Part shown: positions 35,820 to 44,166 of the stretch, piece after piece | Numbering within the stretch: the stretch's first letter is position 1 | Layout of the letters: every line of letters begins with the position of its first letter | DNA from: Microbacterium saccharophilum | GTDB taxonomy: Bacteria; Actinomycetota; Actinomycetes; Actinomycetales; Microbacteriaceae | NCBI RefSeq assembly: GCF_007992455.1 | Contig: NZ_BKAH01000016.1 | Span: 1 to 49,809, forward strand | Direction: 5' to 3' | Length of the DNA: 49,809 nt | Position numbers and translations under genes: made by a program | Notes under the pieces: generated by a model | Database searches by the model: none | What the model was told of the DNA's origin: nothing | What the model saw: the letters and a program-made list of their open reading frames with translations, nothing else

Positions 35820-36946
35820 CCGTCGCCCCGCACGTTGAGGCGGTAGCCGCGCTTGACGACGGTCTTGATGACGTCCGGGGCGCCGAGCGCCTCGCGCACC
35901 CGCGCGACCGCCATCTCGACGGCGTGCGTGCTGGGCGCCGAGCGCGAGAGCGAGCTCTGCAGCCGCTCGCGGGGCACGACGCTGCCGGCCGCGTCGAACA
36001 GCATCCCGAGCAGCTCGACGCCCGACCGCGACAGCGGCACGAAGCGCTCGTCGAGCACCGCTCCCCCGCTGCGCAGTTCGAGCCGGCCGCCGACGGTCTC
36101 CTGGATGGGGGCGCCGCCGCCGCCGAAGTATCCGACGACGCAGCGGACGAGCGAGCCGAGGCGGCCGCGCTCGGCGATCGTCGTGCGCAGCCCGGCATCC
36201 TGCAGCGGGCCGGCCGTGATCGGTCCGACGGCCGCGACGAGCAGCCGGCCGGTCTGCGAGCGCCGCGCGATGGCGTCGAGCGCGCCGTCGCGCTCGGCCT
36301 CCGCGAGCCACTGCGACGCTCCGGGGGCCGAGGTGAACAGGACCGCGTCGACCTCGCCGGACGCGGTCTGGGCGACCGAGCGGCGCACGGCATCCGGGTC
36401 GGCGGGCGGGCCCCACCGGTAGACCGTCATGCTGACGACGTCGGCGCCGTGGCCGGCGAAGAGCTCGTCGAGGCCGTCCGCGCCCGAGCCGTGGTGCTGC
36501 ACGGCGATGCGCCGACCCGCGATGCCCTGCGCGACGAGATACTCGCCGAGCTCGGCGGAGGTCTCCGACTCGGCGACCCAGTCCGCCGTGAGCCCGGCCT
36601 GCTGGATCGCGCCGCGCGCCTTCGGTCCGCGTGCGACGATCTGCGCGCCCTCGAGCGCCTCGGTCAGGCCGGTCACGAGGTCGGCCTCGATGGCCGCCTC
36701 GATCCACCCGCGGAACCCGATGCCCGTCGACACGACCACGATGTCCGGCGGGTCGGCGATGAGCTCGCGGGTCCGTTCGAGGAGTGCCGCGTCGTCGATG
36801 TGCGGCACGATCGTGAGCGCGGGCGCCGCGCGCACCTGCGCGCCGTGTCGCTCCAGAGCGGCAGCGAGTTCGCCCGAACGCCGATCCACGGCGATGACGA
36901 TCGTGCAGCCCTGCAGCGCCGCCGACAGCGGCTCGCGTTCGGTCAC
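35816..36946 (-). CDS. hemD: Uroporphyrinogen-III synthase fused to winged-helix DNA-binding domain
   Basis: A 376-residue two-domain protein. Residues 1-about 260 are HemD: LQGCTIVIAVDRRSGELAAALERHGA, the interdomain VVVSTGIGFRGWIE, and DAVLFTSAPGASQWL and AAVGPITAGPLQDAGL. Residues about 275-372 resemble an OmpR-type winged helix: FVPLSRSGVELLGMLFDAAGSVVPRERL, THAVEMAVARVREAL and VIKTVVKRGYRLNV. HemD closes hydroxymethylbilane to uroporphyrinogen III. The added domain suggests DNA binding, perhaps of nitrogen genes. The GTG at 36946 overlaps the cysG stop. This fusion is known in Actinobacteria as a nitrogen-linked regulator, from memory. Confidence 0.9.
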   Translation of the reverse strand: MTEREPLSAALQGCTIVIAVDRRSGELAAALERHGAQVRAAPALTIVPHIDDAALLERTRELIADPPDIVVVSTGIGFRGWIEAAIEADLVTGLTEALEGAQIVARGPKARGAIQQAGLTADWVAESETSAELGEYLVAQGIAGRRIAVQHHGSGADGLDELFAGHGADVVSMTVYRWGPPADPDAVRRSVAQTASGEVDAVLFTSAPGASQWLAEAERDGALDAIARRSQTGRLLVAAVGPITAGPLQDAGLRTTIAERGRLGSLVRCVVGYFGGGGAPIQETVGGRLELRSGGAVLDERFVPLSRSGVELLGMLFDAAGSVVPRERLQSSLSRSAPSTHAVEMAVARVREALGAPDVIKTVVKRGYRLNVRGDG

Positions 36947-38178
36947 CGGGTGGCTTCTCCGATCCACGCAGGGGCGGGGAGCAGGAACCCGGCCCGCGCG
37001 ACGTCGCCCACGACGATCACGGCGGGGTTGCACACCCCGACGGCGCGGGCCTCGTCGGCGGCGCGCCCGAGGGTCGTGTGGGTCGTCCGCTGACTCGGCG
37101 TGTGCCCGTTCTCGACGATCGCGACGGGCCGGTCCTCCGCGACGCCCGCTCGCCGCGCGGCCTCCGCGATCCGCGGGAGCGCGCGGACGCCCATCAGGAT
37201 GACGGTGGTCACGGCGTCGTCGGCGAGGGCGGCGAGGGTCGCGGGCGTGACCTCGGCCTGGCCGTTGACGACGTGGAACGCCATCGCGGTCCCGCGATGG
37301 GTGACCGGGATGCCGGCGGCCTGCGGCACCGAGATCGCGCTGCTCGTGCCGGGGACGACGTCGACGGGGATGCCGGCGGCGACGCACGCGAGGACCTCCT
37401 CGCCGCCCCGGCCGAAGACGAACGGGTCGCCGCCCTTGAGCCGGACGACGCGTTTGCCCGCCCGGGCGTGCGCGATGAGGAGCTCGTTGATCTCCTCCTG
37501 CGGCACGGGGTGCGAGCCCGGCTCCTTGCCGACGTCGATGCGGAGCACGTCCGCCGGGAGCTCGGCGAGCAGCTCGGCGGCGGGACCGAGGCGGTCGGCG
37601 ACGATGACGTCGGCCTCGGCGATGAGGCGCCGGGCTCGCACCGTCAGGAGGTCGACGGGGCCGGGGCCGCCGCCGACGAGGTCGACGCGGCCGGGCGCGC
37701 CGCTGCGGCGCCGCCGCAGCGGCAGGGCTCCGCCCGCGAACAGCAGCGCGATGGCGTCGCGGACCGAGGCGGAGCGTCGCGGGTCGACGCCGGCGTCGGA
37801 GACGACGCCGACGATGACGTCGCCCGAGGTGGTCTGGGCAGTGAGCCGCGCACTGCCGTGCGCGCCGTCGGACGCGTTGACGCACAGCACGCGGCGGCGC
37901 TCGGCGGCCGCGGCGACGGCCACGTCGACCCGCAGATCACCGGTCGCGGTGTGCACGAGCCACGCGCCGGCGAGGTCGGCGCGCCGGAACCGGCGGGCCG
38001 ACCAGACGAGGCCGTGCGCCTCGACGAGAGCGCGCGTCTCCGGCGCGAGCTCGGGCGCGACGATGCGCACCCGCGCCCCGTCGGCGAGGAAGCGCGGCAG
38101 ACGGCGGGCCGTGACGGGACCGCCGCCGACCATGAGGACGTCGCGGCCGGCGAGGGAGACTCCGAGCATCGTGGTCAT
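36943..38178 (-). CDS. cysG: Siroheme synthase: precorrin-2 dehydrogenase / uroporphyrinogen-III methyltransferase
   Basis: A 411-residue bifunctional protein. Residues 1-about 150 are the NAD-dependent precorrin-2 dehydrogenase part: VLMVGGGPVTARRLPRFL, and LVHTATGDLRVD, with the dimer arm SARLTAQTTSGDVIVGVVSDAG. Residues about 165-405 are the SAM-dependent methyltransferase: VDLVGGGPGPVDLLTVRA, VVRLKGGDPFVFGRGGEE, VDVVPGTSSAISVPQAAGIPVTHRG, and MGVRALPRIAE. Unlike complete CysG it probably does not chelate iron; CbiX is encoded downstream. The ATG at 38178 lies one base after the nirD stop behind GGGAGGAG. Confidence 0.9.
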   Translation of the reverse strand: MTTMLGVSLAGRDVLMVGGGPVTARRLPRFLADGARVRIVAPELAPETRALVEAHGLVWSARRFRRADLAGAWLVHTATGDLRVDVAVAAAAERRRVLCVNASDGAHGSARLTAQTTSGDVIVGVVSDAGVDPRRSASVRDAIALLFAGGALPLRRRRSGAPGRVDLVGGGPGPVDLLTVRARRLIAEADVIVADRLGPAAELLAELPADVLRIDVGKEPGSHPVPQEEINELLIAHARAGKRVVRLKGGDPFVFGRGGEEVLACVAAGIPVDVVPGTSSAISVPQAAGIPVTHRGTAMAFHVVNGQAEVTPATLAALADDAVTTVILMGVRALPRIAEAARRAGVAEDRPVAIVENGHTPSQRTTHTTLGRAADEARAVGVCNPAVIVVGDVARAGFLLPAPAWIGEATR

Positions 38179-38179
38179 C

Positions 38180-38536
38180 TCACTCCTCCCACCGCAGGTA
38201 GATGTCATCGCCGCGCCGGGCCACGGGCCAGACCTGCAGGGGTCGCGGGTCCTTGCCGTGCGCCTCGAGGCAGCTGCCGGTCCGCAGGTCGAAGACCTGC
38301 TTGTACATGGGCGACGCGACCGTGGGCGCGTCGCCTTTCGTGCCGACGATACCGCGTGAGATGACCTGGGCTGAGCTGTAGGGGTCACGGTTCGACACGG
38401 CGTGCACCGTCCCGTCGCGGAGCAGGAAGAGCGCGACCTGCACATCCCCGTGCAGCGCGGCGCGCCCCCGCTCGACCTCGAGGTCGCCGATCGCGCAGAT
38501 CCGCACCCAGGTCCGGGTGGCCGTCACCGCGCTCAT
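38180..38536 (-). CDS. nirD: Nitrite reductase (NADH) small subunit NirD
   Basis: A 118-residue Rieske-like fold subunit. The pattern VRICAIGDLEVERG, QVALFLLRDGTVHAVSNRDPYSSAQVISRGIVG and VASPMYKQVFDLRTGSCLE is the NirD form of the fold, where the Rieske iron ligands are not kept. It accompanies NirB in assimilatory nitrite reduction. The start overlaps the nirB stop (ATGA); cysG follows after one base. Confidence 0.94.
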   Translation of the reverse strand: MSAVTATRTWVRICAIGDLEVERGRAALHGDVQVALFLLRDGTVHAVSNRDPYSSAQVISRGIVGTKGDAPTVASPMYKQVFDLRTGSCLEAHGKDPRPLQVWPVARRGDDIYLRWEE

Positions 38537-41118
38537 CGCCGGACCGCCAGGGTCGTGCTCGCGATGAGCACGGCCTCGGACCGCCGCTCGTCCTCGGTCG
38601 CCGGGCGCACCTGCCCGCGCTCGGCGACGTACGCCAAAGAGGGGTCCGGTGTCGTCGGTGCGTTGACGAACGACTCGAACCTCCGGAGCTTCTCCGGATC
38701 GGCGAGGGTCGCGGCCCACTCGTCCTCGTAGCCTTCGACGTGCCCGGCCATCGCGGCATCCAAGTCGGCGCAGATGCCGAGACTGTCGTCGAAGATCACG
38801 GCGCGCAGCTCGTCGAGCCCGCCCTCGAGCTCCTGGATCCAGGGGGCGGTGCGCTGCAGGCGGTCGGCGGTGCGGATGTAGTACATGAAGTAGCGATCGA
38901 TGGCCGTGATGAGCCCGTCGTCGTCGAGACCTTCGGCGAGGAGCTCCGCGTGCCGCGGCGAGTACCCGCCGTTGCCGCCGACGTACATGTTCCAGCCCTT
39001 CTCCGTCGCGATGACCCCGACATCCTTCGACCGCGCCTCGGCGCACTCGCGCGCGCACCCGGAGACCCCGAGCTTGAGCTTGTGCGGTGCCCGGAGGCCG
39101 CGGTACCGCAGCTCGAGGCGCACGGCCATCCCGACCGAGTCGAGCACACCGTAGCGGCACCACGTCGAGCCGACGCACGACTTCACGGTGCGGAGGGACT
39201 TGCCGTACGCGTGGCCCGACTCGAAGCCGGCATCCACGAGTCGTCGCCAGATGTCGGGCAGCTGCTCGAGCCTCGCCCCGAACATGTCCACCCGCTGGCC
39301 GCCGGTGATCTTCGTGTAGAGCGCGAAGTCGCGGGCGATCTCGCCGATCGTGATGAGTCCGTCGGGGGTCACCTCGCCGCCCGGCATCCGCGGCACGACG
39401 GAGTAGGTGCCGTCCTTCTGCATGTTCGCCATGACGTGATCGTTGGTGTCCTGCAGCGTCGCGTTCTCCCCGTCGAGCACGTGGGTGCCGGTGAGGACGG
39501 CGAGGATGCTGGCGAGCGCGGGCTTGCACACATCGCACCCGCGCCCGCGGCCGAACCGCTCGATGACGGCGCTGAACGTGGTGAGACCCGAGACGCGGAC
39601 GGCGTCGAAGAGCTGCCGCCGCGACAGGTCGAAGTGCTCGCAGAGCGCGTGCGAGACGGTCTTGCCCATCTTGCCGAGCTCGCGCCCGACGATCTTGCCC
39701 ACCGCGACGACGCACGAGCCGCACGTCGCGCCGGCCTTCGTGCACGCCTTGACGCCGCCGGCATCCGTGCAGCCCTCCTCGTGCACGGCATGCCGGATGC
39801 GTCCCGCGGTCACGGCGGAGCAGGAGCACACGATCGCCTCGTCGGGCAGGTCGCCGCCGGGCAGCTCGACGCCGCCCTCGGGCAGGAGGAACGCCGCGGG
39901 GTCGGCCCCGAGCGCGGTGCCGAGCAGCGGCCGGAGAGACCCGTACGCCGACGCGTCGCCGACGAGGATGCCGCCCAGCAGGGTCTTCGCATCGTCGGAG
40001 AGGACGAGCTTCTTGTAGACGCCGGCCGCGGGGTCGGCGTAGACGACGTCGAGGGCACCGGGGGTCTCGGCGAACGCGTCGCCGAAGCTCGCGACGTCGA
40101 CGCCGGTGAGCTTGAGCTTCGTCGACAGGTCGTAGCCGTCGAAGGTCGCCTCGCCGCCCAGGATGCGGGTGGCCGCGACCTCGGCCATCGCGTAGCCGGG
40201 GGCGACGAGCCCGACCGCCATGCCGCCGAAGCTCGCGACCTCGCCGATCGCCATGACGGCGGGGTCGTCGGTGTCGCAGCGCTCGTCGATGACGACGCCG
40301 CCGCGCGGGTCGCAGGTCAGCCCCGCGCTGCGCGCGAGCTCGTCGCGCGGACGCACTCCGACCGTGAAGACGACGACGTCGGCTGCGGCGTGGCTGCCGT
40401 CGCGGAACTCCAGCGCCGCGACGCTGCCGCTGCGGTCGGGGGTCAGGAGGGTCGTCAGGGCGCCGGTGCGCACGCGGATGCCGCGGGCTTCGATGAGGCG
40501 TGCGAGCGCCGTGCCGGCCGGCAGGTCGAGCTGCGCCGACATGAGGCGGTCGCTGGATTGCACGACGGTGGCCTCGACGCCCAGCTGCTGCAGCGCGCCG
40601 GCCGCTTCGAGGCCGAGCAGGCCGCCGCCGATGACGTGCCCGGTGAGCGGCCGGCCGAGCTCGCGCGAGCGGGTCTCGACGAACGCCTGCAGCCCCGCGA
40701 CGTCGCCCAGGGTGCGGTAGACGAAGCACCCGGGAAGGGAGAACCCGTCGACGGCGAGGCGGGCCGCGTACGACCCCGTCGCAAGTACCAGCCGGTCGTA
40801 CCCGACGACCTCGCCGGACTGGGTGACGACCTGGCGCTCGGCACGGTCGATGCGCCGCACCGGGTCGCCCGGAAGGAACCGCACGCGCGGGTCGGTGTCG
40901 ATGTGGACGGGGTCCAGGGTCAGCTCGTCGTCGCCGCGCCCGCCGAAGAAGCCGGTCAGCCCGACCCGGTCATACGGGTGGCGGCCCTCTTCGCCGATGA
41001 GGGTGACGTCGAGATCGGCGTCCGTGCGGGTGAGGAGGCTCTCAAGGAAGCGGTGCGCCACCATGCCGGCGCCCACCACCACGATGCGTTCCCGAAGAGG
41101 GGAGAGGATGTCTGACAC
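38533..41118 (-). CDS. nirB: Nitrite reductase (NADH) large subunit NirB
   Basis: An 861-residue enzyme reducing nitrite to ammonia with NADH. In order: FAD/NAD module (1-about 400: VVVGAGMVAHRFLESL, GGGLLGLEAAGAL, VMAIGEVASF), a BFD-like [2Fe-2S] domain (about 430-490: CSCSAVTAG, GATCGSC), a second small Cys domain (RGCDVCKP, near 530), then ferredoxin-like and siroheme/[4Fe-4S] parts with SCVGSTWC (Cys648, Cys654) and GCARECAEA (Cys688, Cys692). All four cluster cysteines are present. The GTG at 41118 has CAGGAGG four bases upstream. It is the first gene of the five-gene nir-siroheme operon. Confidence 0.96.
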   Translation of the reverse strand: MSDILSPLRERIVVVGAGMVAHRFLESLLTRTDADLDVTLIGEEGRHPYDRVGLTGFFGGRGDDELTLDPVHIDTDPRVRFLPGDPVRRIDRAERQVVTQSGEVVGYDRLVLATGSYAARLAVDGFSLPGCFVYRTLGDVAGLQAFVETRSRELGRPLTGHVIGGGLLGLEAAGALQQLGVEATVVQSSDRLMSAQLDLPAGTALARLIEARGIRVRTGALTTLLTPDRSGSVAALEFRDGSHAAADVVVFTVGVRPRDELARSAGLTCDPRGGVVIDERCDTDDPAVMAIGEVASFGGMAVGLVAPGYAMAEVAATRILGGEATFDGYDLSTKLKLTGVDVASFGDAFAETPGALDVVYADPAAGVYKKLVLSDDAKTLLGGILVGDASAYGSLRPLLGTALGADPAAFLLPEGGVELPGGDLPDEAIVCSCSAVTAGRIRHAVHEEGCTDAGGVKACTKAGATCGSCVVAVGKIVGRELGKMGKTVSHALCEHFDLSRRQLFDAVRVSGLTTFSAVIERFGRGRGCDVCKPALASILAVLTGTHVLDGENATLQDTNDHVMANMQKDGTYSVVPRMPGGEVTPDGLITIGEIARDFALYTKITGGQRVDMFGARLEQLPDIWRRLVDAGFESGHAYGKSLRTVKSCVGSTWCRYGVLDSVGMAVRLELRYRGLRAPHKLKLGVSGCARECAEARSKDVGVIATEKGWNMYVGGNGGYSPRHAELLAEGLDDDGLITAIDRYFMYYIRTADRLQRTAPWIQELEGGLDELRAVIFDDSLGICADLDAAMAGHVEGYEDEWAATLADPEKLRRFESFVNAPTTPDPSLAYVAERGQVRPATEDERRSEAVLIASTTLAVRR

Positions 41119-41232
41119 GGGGCCTCCTGCCGATCGTCGACCGGGGTCGAGCGATGAAGTCGTGCAGGCGACGCTACGAGCAGGGTGTTTCGGCGGGGGC
41201 GCGCATTGGGTTACCCCGGTCGAACGTCTTCC

Positions 41233-41248
41233 TCACAGTCCGCTGTGA
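41233..41248. promoter_or_regulatory. Palindrome upstream of nirB
   Basis: TCACAG-TCCG-CTGTGA, perfect 6-base arms, 115-130 bases upstream of the nirB start, with a partial third copy TGTGAG at 41254-41259. It may bind a regulator of the nir operon. No convincing -35/-10 pair was found in this stretch. Confidence 0.4.
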
Positions 41249-41277
41249 CCGAATGTGAGTTCCGGCCCGGGAAACGC

Positions 41278-41304
41278 GAAAGCCCCCGACGAGCGGGGGC
41301 TTTC
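41278..41304 (-). terminator. Terminator after tRNA-Ala
   Basis: GAAAGCCCCC (41278-41287) pairs perfectly with GGGGGCTTTC (41295-41304) around a seven-base loop. It begins six bases beyond the tRNA 3' end on the minus strand; the stem itself carries the A- and T-rich flanks. Confidence 0.8.
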
Positions 41305-41309
41305 TCCGG

Positions 41310-41382
41310 TGGACCTGAGGGGATTCGAACCCCTGACCTCTTCATTGCGAACGAAGCGCGCTACCAACTGCGCCACAGGCCC
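41310..41382 (-). tRNA. tRNA-Ala (anticodon CGC)
   Basis: A 73-base cloverleaf on the minus strand. The acceptor stem GGGCCTG pairs with CAGGTCC (one G-U), the D arm is GCGCAGTTGGTAGCGC, and the anticodon stem CTTCG/TGAAG holds the loop TTCGCAA with anticodon CGC for GCG codons. The T arm is CAGGGGTTCGAATCCCCTC-like with the invariant GTTCGAATC. The discriminator base is A and the CCA end is not encoded. A terminator follows. Confidence 0.96.
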
Positions 41383-41448
41383 GTGAACCTCGAAAACACT
41401 ATCACGATTGCAGCCCTCGACTTCACGCCGGATGCCGTCTGCGGCGGC

Positions 41449-42462
41449 CTACTGGCCGGAGGCGCGGCGCTCGAGCAGGCGGCGCACGTGCGCCTCGATC
41501 TCGGCGTCGTCGACGCGGCCCATGGCCGCGAAGTCGGGCTCGGCGGCGGCCGCGCGGGTGCGGCGGGCCTCGTCGAGCGACGGCGGGGCGGCCGCCTCGG
41601 CGCGCTCGCGCATGGCCTCGTCGAGGGCGGCGCGGCGGAGGTCTTCGCGGGCGGCGGCGGCATCGAGCACGGCGGCGGCGCGGGAGCCGGCGGAGGCGGT
41701 GAGGGGCCGGGGCAGTTCGCGGGGCGTCCAGGCTTCGCGCTCCGACCCGAGCGCGACGTCCTGCACCGCGGCGGCGGACCGCTGCGCGCCGTCGGCGACG
41801 GCCACGACGCGTCCGGCGGCGCGGCGCTGCACGGTCGACATCCGCTGCAGCATCCCCCCGCAGGCGACGGCGACCGCGGCGCCGGCCCATAGCAGCAGCT
41901 GCGACCCGGTGGTGACGACGATGACGGCGCCCCATCCGGCGAAACCGATGGCGGCGATGCCCACGAGCGTGCAGATCAGGCGGGCCCGGCGCCGGGCGCG
42001 GGCGCGGCGCACGGCGGGTGCGGATGCGGCGGCCGCGGCCTCGGCGGCGGCGCGCTCGCGCGCCGCGGCGGCCCCGGCGGCCGCGCGGGCGCGCGCGATC
42101 TCGGCCTCGGCGCGCGCCTGGGCGCGGGCGATCTCGGCTTCGGCGCGCACGACCTCGGCTTCGGCGCGGGCGGTCTCCAGCTCGGCGCGGGCGCCCTCGA
42201 GCTCGGCGCTCTCCCGCTCGGCCTGCGCGCGACGCGCGAGCTTCTGCTGGGCGAGGGCGGTGCGGGCGTTGAGTTCCAGCCGGACCTCGTCGGGCGTCTG
42301 GCTCGTCTCGGCGAGCACGCGCAGCGCCTGGTTGAGGCGGACGGCGTTGCGCTCGGCGGCGTTGTACTGGTGCCGGGAGTGCCAGGACGGCAGCAGATAG
42401 ACCATCCACAGCACGACGGCGACGAGCACCACCACGCCGCCACCCAGAACCTGCCCACCCAT
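41449..42462 (-). CDS. Membrane protein with Ala/Glu/Arg coiled coil, function unknown
   Basis: A 337-residue protein. Residues about 6-24 are a transmembrane helix (VLGGGVVVLVAVVLWMVYLLP), then a signature SWHSRHQYNAAERNAVRLNQALRVLAETSQTPDEV. A long charged coiled coil follows (about 70-165), made of imperfect RAEAE/ARA repeats and ending in AAAGAAAARERAAAEAAAAA. Two more hydrophobic helices lie near 175-220, then a polar C-terminal half with two Ala-rich helices. I recognise no enzyme domain; the plan resembles membrane scaffold or division-associated proteins. TACCGT seven bases before the ATG at 42462 supports the start. Confidence 0.75.
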   Translation of the reverse strand: MGGQVLGGGVVVLVAVVLWMVYLLPSWHSRHQYNAAERNAVRLNQALRVLAETSQTPDEVRLELNARTALAQQKLARRAQAERESAELEGARAELETARAEAEVVRAEAEIARAQARAEAEIARARAAAGAAAARERAAAEAAAAASAPAVRRARARRRARLICTLVGIAAIGFAGWGAVIVVTTGSQLLLWAGAAVAVACGGMLQRMSTVQRRAAGRVVAVADGAQRSAAAVQDVALGSEREAWTPRELPRPLTASAGSRAAAVLDAAAAREDLRRAALDEAMRERAEAAAPPSLDEARRTRAAAAEPDFAAMGRVDDAEIEAHVRRLLERRASGQ

Positions 42463-42475
42463 GCGGTCCACGGTA
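42463..42475 (-). promoter_or_regulatory. -10 element for leaderless coiled-coil membrane protein gene
   Basis: TACCGT (42470-42475, minus strand), seven bases before the ATG at 42462. Confidence 0.5.
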
Positions 42476-42547
42476 TGTCCCCGAGGCCCCGCGAACCCCG
42501 CACCCGCCCGCGTGTCTGAAGTTCGAGTCGAACTCGAAGGTTCGGCG

Positions 42548-43180
42548 CTACCTCGCGCTGGGCCGGTCGGCCGGCGGGATGGCCGCCGCATCGATCGGCG
42601 CCCGCCCGGACACCCAGCGCTCGAGCACGCCCTCGGGCACCTCTTCGCGGACGAGGGCGAAGGCGTAGTGGTCGCGCCAGTCGCCGTCGATGTGGATGTA
42701 GCGCCGGCGCAGCCCCTCGTAGCGGAAGCCGAGCTTCTCCACGACCCGGAGGCTCGCCTGGTTCTCCGGGCGGATGCAGATCTCCATGCGGTGGATGCGC
42801 AGCTCGCTGAAGCACAGGTCGGTCGCGAGGGCGACGGCCGTCGGCGTGATGCCGCGGCCGGCGAAGCGCTCGCTGACCCAGTAGCCGATCGTCGCCGACG
42901 CGAGCGAGCCGCGCGCGATCCCCCACACGTTGAGCTGCCCGGCGATCTCGCCGTCGTACTCCATGACGAGCGGCACGCCGCCGCCGTCGCGGTACTGCTG
43001 CAGCAGCCGGCGGATGCCGACCTTCATGTCGAACGAGACCGGCCCGTCGGGGCTCGTGGCCTCCCACGGGCGCAGCCAGGAACGGTTGCCGAGGAGCTCG
43101 TCCTGCAGGGGCCGCGCGTCGCGCTGCCGGACGAGCCGGATGGAGATCGGCCCGTGCCGGCGGGGAACCGTCAGATCCAT
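42548..43180 (-). CDS. RimJ/RimL-type GNAT N-acetyltransferase
   Basis: A 210-residue acetyltransferase. The GNAT fold is seen from IRLVRQRDARPLQDELLGNRSWLRPWEAT through GQLNVWGIARGSLASATIGYWVSERFAGRGITPTAVALATDLCF, which carries the acetyl-CoA loop (RFAGRG-T). RMEICIRPENQASLRVVEKLGFRYEGL is motif B with the asparagine typical of RimJ. It acetylates N-terminal amines of ribosomal or other proteins. GAAGGGGA lies six bases before the ATG, 25 bases after the galU stop; the two are likely one transcript. Confidence 0.9.
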   Translation of the reverse strand: MDLTVPRRHGPISIRLVRQRDARPLQDELLGNRSWLRPWEATSPDGPVSFDMKVGIRRLLQQYRDGGGVPLVMEYDGEIAGQLNVWGIARGSLASATIGYWVSERFAGRGITPTAVALATDLCFSELRIHRMEICIRPENQASLRVVEKLGFRYEGLRRRYIHIDGDWRDHYAFALVREEVPEGVLERWVSGRAPIDAAAIPPADRPSAR

Positions 43181-43205
43181 GCACGTCCCCTTCGGCGAAG
43201 CGCCG

Positions 43206-44084
43206 TCACAGCCGCGACGCGAAGTCCTTCAGCCACGGGCGCAGGTCGGGTCCGAGATCCTCCCGGTCCGCTGCCAGCTGCACGATGGCCTTGATGTAAT
43301 CCACTCTATCGCCGGTGTCGTAGCGACGTCCCCGGAAGATGACACCGAGCACGCCGGTCGTCACGGCGAGCTCCTGCAGGGCGTCGGTGAGCTGGATCTC
43401 CCCGCCCTTGCCGGGCTCGGTGCGCTCCAGGATGTCGAAGACGTCGGGCGTCAGGACGTACCGGCCGATGACGGCGTAGTTCGACGGCGCGTCCTCCTTG
43501 CTCGGCTTCTCGACGAGCCCCGTGACCTTCACGACATCCGGGTCGTCGGTGGCCTCGACGGCCGCCGCGCCGTACATGTGGATCTGGTCGGGGTCGACCT
43601 CCATGAGTGCGATGACGGTGAGGCCGGTGCGCTCGTTCTCCGCGATCATCGTCGTCAGGAGCGGGTCGCGCTCGTCCATGAGGTCATCGCCCAGCAGGAC
43701 GGCGAACGTCGATTCGCCGACGTGTGCGCGGGCGCGGAGCACCGCGTGACCGAGCCCCTTGGGCTCGCCCTGGCGCACGAAGTGGATGTCGGCGAGGTCG
43801 CTGGACTCCTGCACCTTCCGCAGCCGGTCGAGGTCGCCCTTGTCGGTGAGGCGGGATTCCAGCTCCGGCACCGAGTCGAAGTGGTTGGAGATGTTGTTCT
43901 TGTTGCGGCCGAGGATGATCAGGATGTCCTCGATCCCGGCCTGCACCGCCTCTTCCACGACGTACTGGATGGCCGGCTTGTCCACGACCGGCAGCATCTC
44001 CTTCGGCATGGCTTTCGTGGCCGGCAGGAACCGGGTGCCCAGGCCTGCTGCGGGGATGACGGCTTTGATGCGCGAGTGAGGCAT
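43206..44084 (-). CDS. galU: UTP-glucose-1-phosphate uridylyltransferase
   Basis: A 292-residue nucleotidyltransferase making UDP-glucose for wall and exopolysaccharide synthesis. The signature AAGLGTRFLPATKAMPKEMLPVVDKP begins at residue 12. FVRQGEPKGLGHAVLRA, VLLGDDLMDE with the metal-binding Asp, GLVEKP and GGEIQLTDAL complete the active site. Length fits the bacterial GalU family. TAGAGT seven bases before the ATG at 44084 sets the start. It is divergent from the 5-FCL gene over 82 bases. Confidence 0.96.
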   Translation of the reverse strand: MPHSRIKAVIPAAGLGTRFLPATKAMPKEMLPVVDKPAIQYVVEEAVQAGIEDILIILGRNKNNISNHFDSVPELESRLTDKGDLDRLRKVQESSDLADIHFVRQGEPKGLGHAVLRARAHVGESTFAVLLGDDLMDERDPLLTTMIAENERTGLTVIALMEVDPDQIHMYGAAAVEATDDPDVVKVTGLVEKPSKEDAPSNYAVIGRYVLTPDVFDILERTEPGKGGEIQLTDALQELAVTTGVLGVIFRGRRYDTGDRVDYIKAIVQLAADREDLGPDLRPWLKDFASRL

Positions 44085-44097
44085 GCCCCTCACTCTA
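44085..44097 (-). promoter_or_regulatory. -10 element for leaderless galU
   Basis: TAGAGT (44092-44097, minus strand), seven bases before the ATG at 44084. Confidence 0.55.
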
Positions 44098-44153
44098 TCC
44101 ACGCCGCGCCGCCGCGTTCTGATGCGTGACGCCGACCGGCGCACGGCGCCGCT

Positions 44154-44166
44154 TACAATCGGACCC
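44154..44166 (+). promoter_or_regulatory. -10 element for leaderless 5-FCL gene
   Basis: TACAAT (44154-44159), seven bases before the ATG at 44167, one of the best -10 matches in the window. Confidence 0.6.

Noticed and set aside
38740..41115. A long plus-strand open frame opposite nirB
   Set aside because: Antisense shadow of a well conserved gene; no motif in it.
41187..41214. A GlnR-type site (GTTTC ... GTTAC) upstream of nirB
   Set aside because: The two half-sites are 18 bases apart instead of six, and the expected site between them is GGCGC.
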